A stretch of 64,000 bases of DNA. It comes from Ampullaceana balthica. Its lineage: Eukaryota > Mollusca > Gastropoda > Lymnaeidae. The stretch spans positions 1,743,299-1,807,298 of the forward strand of contig CALYLW010000285.1 in assembly GCA_944989445.1 (NCBI GenBank), in the 5' to 3' direction. Shown here in pieces: positions 57,818 through 64,000 of the stretch (the stretch's first letter is position 1; each line of letters begins with the position of its first letter). A model generated the notes under the pieces. The model saw only the letters and a list, made by a program, of their open reading frames with translations, had not been told where the DNA came from and ran no database searches. The position numbers were made by a program, and so were the translations under genes.

Positions 57818-58154
57818 GTTTGGGGCAGGTTTGCCATATTGGCCTTTTTAAGGCCAAATTCTCAAAAATGTGGCCTTTTTTAAGAGCGTTTGGCCTCAAA
57901 ATTTTTTTGTTGGCTTTTTTTGCCTTTCTTTTTGGCCTTTTTTTGTGTGGCCTTTTTCTTAAAAAATAATACAAATATATATAAAATATATATGAAAATA
58001 ATCTTTATCACAAAAATAAAATTAGAAATTCGCCAATAAGTCAATAACCTTATAAATTAATTTCTTTTTTTGGAATAGCTTACGTGTATTTTAGACATTA
58101 AAAAGTTTTTTAAAAGTTTATCAAATAGGCTATTAAGACAAAGCCAGATACAGA

Positions 58155-58343
58155 ATGCAGCTCACACTTTTAGACGCTATTGTTAGAGTCAGGGCTGAGC
58201 TTTTGTTTACAAATAAATGCAGTAAGGACTTTGTCATGTCACCAAGATTGCTTGAAGACTTGACATCTGATAAAGTTTATAATAATACTGCATATAGCAG
58301 TCTAGAGGAAATGGATGACCTAAAGCTTTTCTTTCAAATTTAA
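58155..58343 (+). pseudogene. hAT transposase C-terminal fragment
   Basis: Reads LLDAIVRVRAELLFTNKCSK then FVMSPRLLEDLTSDKVYNN, resembling the extreme C-terminus (dimerisation region and tail) of hAT transposases such as ZBED/ZMYM-like proteins. It is cut off at the TTTCAAATTT word where the foldback inserted. No DDE residues remain. Confidence 0.5.
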
Positions 58344-58718
58344 ATAAAATAATGGGGGGTGAGACTGCAACCAGGCTTTTCGATTAGTAAATGTATAACA
58401 TATAAACAGGATATTAGTTAGCCTGACAGGACGTAACACAACAGCGAACTTTTCGGCAAAGTACCTTCCTCAACGAACAAATAGTACACAAATAAAAAGA
58501 ATATAACGGAAAAAACCCAACTTAGCTGCAGTGAAATCCAATTAGTCCAGAGATGTCATCTCTACTGGACTAATTGGATTTCACTGCATCTAAGTTTGTT
58601 TTTATTCTATCATTATATTCGTTTTATTTGTGTTCGTTGAGAAAGGCTCTTTGTCGAAACGTTCGCTGTTGTGTTACGTCCTGTCAGGCTAACTAATACC
58701 CTGTTTAAATGTTATACT
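58342..58718. mobile_element. Foldback element nested in the hAT relic
   Basis: Arms at 58393-58549 and 58560-58717 are near-perfect reverse complements (outer GTATAACATATAAACAGGAT, inner TTAGTCCAGAGATG centre GAGATGTCATCTC). CTTTCAAATTT is directly repeated at 58331-58341 and 58719-58729, a possible target-site duplication that would leave about 50 bases outside the left arm. Confidence 0.8.
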
Positions 58719-58862
58719 CTTTCAAATTTGTATGTTAGTATCAAAATCTATTTATTTTGTGAGTACAACCATACATACGAACATTGGCATTTACAAATTT
58801 ATTATCCTTTTTCTCCTGGTTTTACCTTCATTTTAAATAGTTAACTTATATTCAGCCATTAT

Positions 58863-59080
58863 GAGCCGTCCATAAAAGACAACACGCGATTTTGGAAGAT
58901 TTTTCAATGTATTTTCAACCCCCCCCCCAACCACACCCCTCGTCCAACGTAATCAAGAGCTAGACCCTTTCCAATATGACGTCACAGTTCTTAAAAGCAC
59001 CCTCCCCTCGTCACACATCGCCACAAATCTGTGACCCCCTCCCTCCCCCTATGTGCGTGACGTCATTTTTGTTGACATTT
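58863..59080 (+). mobile_element. CCGTCCATAAA MITE nested in the hAT relic
   Basis: GAGCCGTCCATAAAAGACAA left, internal TGACGTCACAGTTCTTAAAA and C-rich blocks, right GTGACGTCATTTTTG; the outer right tip is decayed. Same family as 49018-49322. Confidence 0.65.
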
Positions 59081-59172
59081 TTCATATAACATAAGTTTGG
59101 CCTTTTTTTGCCTTTTTTTACCGTCAGTTTGGCCTTTTACCCAAATTACAATCTGGCAACCCTGGTTTGGGG

Positions 59173-59496
59173 ACTCGTCCACACCGCATGTGTTGGTGTT
59201 TGTCTTGGGAAACAGACATGGTTAACTTTTAAGAAAAAAATGCATCTGGAGGAAATGTAGTTCGATTTAAACAATAAACAAACAAACAAAAACACTTGCT
59301 GATAGGAAAGTGGACGTTCTTATTCCAAGCCTGTATGAAAAACCGATGAATTCTTTTTTTAAAAAAAACTACAGAATTTCCAATAGTACTATCTTGATAC
59401 CACTTTTAAAAAATGTTGGCCTTCTCAATTTAATATAACAAACTAATGTATAGCCCCAAAAAGCTACGACTTTAAACCTTTTCAACAACTCTAAAT
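59173..59496. other. No recognised feature
   Basis: AT-rich, no motif identified. Confidence 0.45.
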
Positions 59497-59622
59497 GGAT
59501 CATTGATTTTTATGTGACTAAATTAAAAAAGTCACATAAAATCAATGATCCATTGATTTTTTTATGTGACTTAAAAAAGTCACATAAAATCAATGGATCA
59601 TTGATTTTATGTGACTTTTTAA
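59497..59622. repeat. Alternating palindromic repeat
   Basis: The word ATCATTGATTTTTATGTGACT and its reverse complement alternate five times (forward 59498, reverse 59530, forward 59551, reverse 59579, forward 59595), so any neighbouring pair can form a hairpin of about 18-22 bp. Confidence 0.95.
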
Positions 59623-59837
59623 TTTTAAAAAAAATGAATATTATTATTTTGAGTCTGTCTCAATCACTCCATTCCTTTCTCTGTCGTTTTCTTTCTCTAT
59701 CTCTCTCTTGGTTACTTCCGTCTATCCTCTCCCTCCATCTCTCACTGTCTCTCTCATTCTCTTCCGTCTTTCATCTCTTTCTATCTCTACCTCAGAATCA
59801 TAGTCACACATTTTTGTCCACACAATAATACAGCTCC

Positions 59838-60348
59838 ATACCTCTATCCACACAGTAATACATTGATACAATACTATCCACACTGTGATACATTGATACA
59901 ATACTATCCACACTGTGATACATTGGTACAATACTATCCACACTGTGATACATTGATACAATACTATCCACACTGTGATACATTGATACAATACTATCCA
60001 CACTGTGATACATTGATACAATACTATCCACACTGTGATACATTGATACAATACTATCCACACTGTGATACATTGATACAATACTATCCACACTGTGATA
60101 CATTGATACAATACTATCCACACTGTGATACATTGATACAATACTATCCACACTGTGATACATTGATACAATACTATCCACAATGTGATACATTGATACA
60201 ATACTATCCACACTGTGATACATTGATACAATACTATCCACACTGTGATACATTGATACAATACTATCCACACTGTGATACATTGATACAATACTATCCA
60301 CACAGTGATACATTCACACAATTGTATCCACAGAGTAATACAGCAATA
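59838..60348. repeat. 30-bp satellite, 16-17 copies
   Basis: Unit TGATACATTGATACAATACT + ATCCACACTG, nearly perfect in the centre with single differences at 59926 and 60183. The long frames on both strands follow from the period of 30. Confidence 0.98.
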
Positions 60349-60435
60349 CAATTCTTCACTGAAGGGATTTTTGCGGGCTGCCTTCTTTTTGTAAAATAAA
60401 GTACTGTGTATGTCTCGTTAACGTTTTCTCTATGG

Positions 60436-62856
60436 CAGGGGGGGCAAACTACGGCCCGCGGGCAAATTGCGGCCCATCATAGTATATTTTGCGGCCCGTA
60501 ACCATGTACATGTTACGATCTTATGTCGATGTTACTTTTCTTTGGTTTAGAATGTTCACTATGTTCTTTAAGTTTTATTCGAAGTATTTGATTCAAATCA
60601 AGGGATACTAAATCGGTTTATGGCTCTAGAATTGATTAATGATCATTAGTCATTCATTGTTAGCATCCTTTTTCAAATCTGCATTTCAGCTCAACCAGTA
60701 GCGGCTTTTGTTTACGATATAAATAGTGGCGGTTTTTTTAAAAGTGTAATTTAAAAGCGAATAGACGTAGATTTAACCATGGGTGCTCCGATAAAAAAAA
60801 AGAATTACGACGAATGTCAGGTTTTTAATAACAAAACGACCACTAAATATTGCTTGACGAATTTTGGGAGCAAAGCAGACTGCCTGGTGTGCCGTGAGTG
60901 TTTCATAGTCTTTAAGGAGTTCAACTTACAAAGACACTATCAAACAAAACATTTTAATTTCGGGCACAATTTAACGAATGAAGAAAGACAAAGTTATTGC
61001 CAGGAGTCGGTTAATAATTTAAAGAAGAAGCAAAATGTTTTCACCAAACAGTCTTTAATACAAGATGCCGCAACCAAACCAATTTGGTGATGTCCTATAA
61101 TATTGTAAAACGGATGAAGTCTTTTTCTTACTGCGAGCACAATAACGAAGGCTTGTCAGATGCAGCAAGAAAACAGAACAGAAAACAAAATTTGTTAGCT
61201 TTTTTTAGCAAGGAAAACTTTACACGGGCGTGTTGAAAAAATTAGTGAAAATTTGATGCATCAACTTCGAGATGCAATCAAAAGACTTTTTGTTCTAGTC
61301 TCTTGCGTTGGACCAAAGTACCGATGTACAGGACACAGCACGAGTGTTGGTAATTATGCAAGGAATAAACACACGTTTTGAGCTTACCGAAGAATAACTT
61401 AGTTATGAGCCACTCAAAGACACAACTTTAGGGCAGGATTTATTCAATGGTGTTGAGAACTGTGTTGAAAGAACTGGGTTGGTGTGGAACAAGATAGCAA
61501 GTGTAACAACCGATGGAGCGCGTGCTTTGACAGGAAAAAAACGTAGGTCTGGTGAAGTTGATGAAAAATAAAATTAAAGAACTTCCTGATCACACACTAT
61601 TACCTCTTCACTGTGTCATCAAAAAAAAAGTCTGTGTAAAGCTGCGTGAAATATCAAGCATGTTATTGCCCCAGTTGTCAGTGTGATAAAACTCACCAGA
61701 ACCAGGGCACTTAATCACAGGCAGTTTAAAGAACTGCTTGAAGATTTGGAAACTGAATAGTACGATATATCTACCACAGTAGTTTCTGGTGGCAGAGCCT
61801 GGGCAAGATATTAAGACGTGTGAGGGATCTCAAGGAAGAAATAGTTATCTACCTGGAGATGAAGGGTTTTGAGTGACTTTGTTACTACCACTGTTAATGA
61901 AGAGTGGAAGTCAGAATTCATGTTTTCATGTTTAAATTATTGCAAAGTGTAATGAACTGAATGTCAAACTTCAGGGCAGCAGTTTTTGCACATGGTATTG
62001 TATGGGCATGTTAAGTCATTTCAGGTAAAGCTCTCCCTGTTCTCAACGCAAGCAGGTGAAAACAAAATTTTTCAATTGCCCTTTGCTGAAACAGAAAACC
62101 GTTTCTGGTGAAATGGCTGACAAGTACAAGGCTCAGTTGGATGTCTTAGCTGTGGAATTTGAAAGGAGGTTCCAAAACTTCAAGAACCTGGAACCTCTCT
62201 TCAATCATCAGTTCGCCATTAAAGGCAGTAGCTTTTTCAGCCTCAGAGGGTATATAATTAGAGCTGCTTGACTACAAGGAGATTATTACATGAAAGAGAA
62301 GTTCAAGTCAGTTCTTTTGCTGGAGTTTATGGATGTTTTCCAGCAGCAGCTTTTCCACTCTTTAAAAACTTTCGGGCTAAACTTTGTCACTATTGGGTCC
62401 ACATACAACTGTGAGCAAGCTTTTTCTTGTATGAAAATAAACAAGTCTAGGAACAGATCGATATTGAATGAATGCAATTTGAATGCAGTCATGCGAATCA
62501 CAACCAGTAAACTGGTCACACACGCAGTTCAAGAACATTATCCAAGATTGTTAACAATAACATACTTCGCATTTAATAGACTTGTACACTATGGTAAGCT
62601 TGTATGTAAATTACGTTCCTACTTCTTCATAGTCCTTATGACAGGTAACAATAAACTTTTGTTGAAATAGTCATGAATAGTGTAATGTACAGGTGTAATC
62701 GATTGCGATAAACATTTACATGTTTAAAATTTTCAATAATTCATATTTTATACTTTTTAAATTGTAATTGAAGCAGACAAAATATCTATATCCGGCACAC
62801 CTGTAAAAATAAAATCTGGAATGCGGCCCTCCGTAGAAAAAGTTTGCCCACCCCTG
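60436..62856 (+). mobile_element. hAT transposon with degenerate transposase
   Basis: 2421 bp. Ends CAGGGGGGGCAAACTACGG and AAAAAGTTTGCCCACCCCTG, with GCGGCCC blocks inside both ends. Perfect 8-bp duplication CTCTATGG at 60428-60435 and 62857-62864. The MITE at 36221-36435 shares its ends. Confidence 0.95.
60779..62670 (+). pseudogene. hAT transposase (SPIN-DOC/GTF2IRD2-like), inactivated
   Basis: The protein would bind element ends and carry out cut-and-paste transposition in the nucleus. The first 103 codons (60779-61090) hold a zinc finger of the SPIN-DOC type, C35-x2-C38 ... H53-x4-H58 (CLVCRECFIVFKEFNLQRHY), as in GTF2IRD2/Charlie8-like proteins. A different frame at 61299-61394 reads LALDQSTDVQDTARVLVIMQ, the first catalytic Asp block, ending in TAA. 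SVTTDGARALTG at about 61500 is the second. The C-terminal dimerisation domain is at 62290-62670 (TIGSTYNCEQAFSCMKINKS). Several stops and frameshifts lie between, so it cannot be translated whole. Confidence 0.88.
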
Positions 62857-62924
62857 CTCTATGGATTCGATTAATTTTATGCAAACACGGCCAGTGAGCA
62901 GTTTTAATATGTAGTTTTAAAGCT

Positions 62925-63555
62925 CATCAGATTTATTGCTCAGACATGAGTATCATCAGCTTTATTGCTCAGACATGAGTCTCAGCTTTATTGCTCGGAC
63001 ATGAGTCTCAGCTGTATTGCTCGACTCATGAGTCTCAGCTTTATTGCTCGGACAGGAGTCTCATCAGTTTTATTGCTCGGACATGAGTCTCAGCTTTATT
63101 GCTCGACTCATGAGTCTCAGCTTTATTGCTCGAACATGAGTCTCGTCAGCTTTATTGCTCGGACATGAGTCTCATCAGCTTTATTGCTCGGACATGAGTC
63201 TCATCAGCTTTATTGCTCAAACACTAGTCTCAGCTTTATTGCTCGAACATGAGTCTCAGCTTTATTGCTCGGACATGAGTCTCATCTTTATTGCTCTGAC
63301 ATGAGCCTCAGCTTTATTGTTCAGACATGAGTCTCATCTGCTTTATTGCTCGGACATGAGTCTCAGCTTTATTGCTCGGACATGAGTCTCAGCTTTATTG
63401 CTCAGTCATGAGTCTCATCTGCTTTATTGCTCAGACATGAGTCTCAGCTTTATTGCTCGGACATGAGTCTCAGCTTTATTGCTCGGACATGAGTCTCATC
63501 AGCTTTATTGCTCGGGCATGAGTCTCGGATTTATTGCTCGGACATGAGTCTCGCC
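62925..63555. repeat. 26-29-bp minisatellite, about 23 copies
   Basis: Unit AGCTTTATTGCTCGGACATG + AGTCTC with an optional ATC. Confidence 0.96.
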
Positions 63556-64000
63556 TCTTGGGGGGAGTTTTCTCTGCATAAATCGGCGTATATTGTTTTA
63601 CTAGTCCTGTATGAAACTTTACGGATGTGGAGCTGGGAGTGTTGAGTTGATGTTTTCTTCCCAAAGATCTGCTTAATCTCCCCACAGTTGTCATCCAGCC
63701 AGTCTTGATGCTCCCTAATGGTTGGTAAAAGGGTTTGAGAAGGTTTTCTGTAAACATGTTCTCTGAAAGCAAACGCTCTACACGTTCTGGTTTTTCAGCG
63801 TTGTGGATTTTAGTTGATTTTTCAAGGCAGACTCAAGATACTGTTTATTGCTGGGCCAATTTAGTTTAGTGACGTTCTGTTGTTTTTGGGATTCTATTCC
63901 CTCGTGGGCATGTTTGGAGCAGAATGCGGTTATTAATCTTTTTGATGATAAGACGGTGGTCTCTCCAGAATTGGGAACCAAAGGGGTATTCGGTCATGCA
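63556..64000 (-). pseudogene. LINE fragment: end of endonuclease and linker to RT
   Basis: At the right edge the minus strand reads FWRDHRLIIKKI, the (S/T)DHRL end of an APE-type endonuclease. A decayed linker follows, and near 63690 comes TIREHQDWLDDNCGEIKQIF, matching the HxDWFDENxxEIxxLLxKK block found before the RT domain of many LINEs. Frames shift repeatedly. The RT part would lie to the left but is replaced by the 26-bp array. It is a different element from the one at 41500. Confidence 0.65.

Larger units (their letters stand above)
57826..59164 (+). mobile_element. hAT transposon relic with nested insertions
   Basis: Ends CAGGTTTGCCATATTGGCC and ...ACAATCTGGCAACCCTG are inverted; GGCCTTTTT blocks occur near both ends. 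A perfect 8-bp duplication GTTTGGGG lies at 57818-57825 and 59165-59172. Two younger elements sit inside (58342-58718 and 58863-59080). Confidence 0.9.

Noticed and set aside
57738..57974. Lysine-rich minus frame (RKRPHKKRPKRKAKKANKK)
   Set aside because: It is the GGCCTTTTT-rich end of the hAT relic read in frame, crossing the target-site boundary.
59722..60399. Regular 30-bp repeats resembling a CRISPR array, and long frames on both strands
   Set aside because: Units are contiguous with no unique spacers, and the genomic context is animal. The frames come from the period of 30.

Overview
This window looks like intergenic and intronic DNA from an animal nuclear genome. It has spliced exons with canonical donor and acceptor sites, a rhodopsin-type GPCR gene, non-LTR and hAT elements, tRNA-like SINEs, and an extreme load of minisatellites in an AT-rich background. 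The SR2/RTE-like retrotransposon and the peptide-GPCR character would suit a lophotrochozoan, plausibly a gastropod mollusc, but that is inference and not proven from sequence. There is no prokaryotic operon, rRNA or CRISPR.

Layout. 1-9.1 kb: the 5' half (TM1-TM4) of a class A GPCR gene on the minus strand, read from four exons at 8886-9088, 4574-4676, 4099-4199 and 2698-2830. Its introns hold minisatellites, MITEs, a tRNA-Val-like sequence and a SINE-like block; TM5-TM7 must lie left of the window. 9.2-31 kb: no recognised gene; MITEs and long tandem arrays (periods from 10 to 80 bp), a tRNA-derived SINE with a 14-bp target-site duplication, and nested MITEs. 32-41 kb: more MITEs, a tandem pair of the most abundant repeat family, one candidate unidentified terminal exon (34.3 kb), a 58-bp satellite and a foldback element. 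41.4-44.9 kb: a 5'-truncated RTE-like LINE inserted in one copy of a tandem duplication; the sister copy preserves the unoccupied site. 45-57 kb: hAT relics, MITEs and tandem arrays. 57.8-62.9 kb: two hAT transposons with perfect 8-bp target-site duplications, one containing two nested elements, the other carrying a broken SPIN-DOC/GTF2IRD2-like transposase. 62.9-64 kb: a tandem array and the start of a decayed second LINE.

The only host gene I can read with confidence is the GPCR. Nearly all other long open frames are tandem repeats whose period is a multiple of three, or frames within transposons. The most notable non-genic signals are a roughly ten-copy repeat family with a conserved internal hairpin, several minisatellites that start at or resemble MITE ends, and a triplicated splice acceptor in the GPCR gene.
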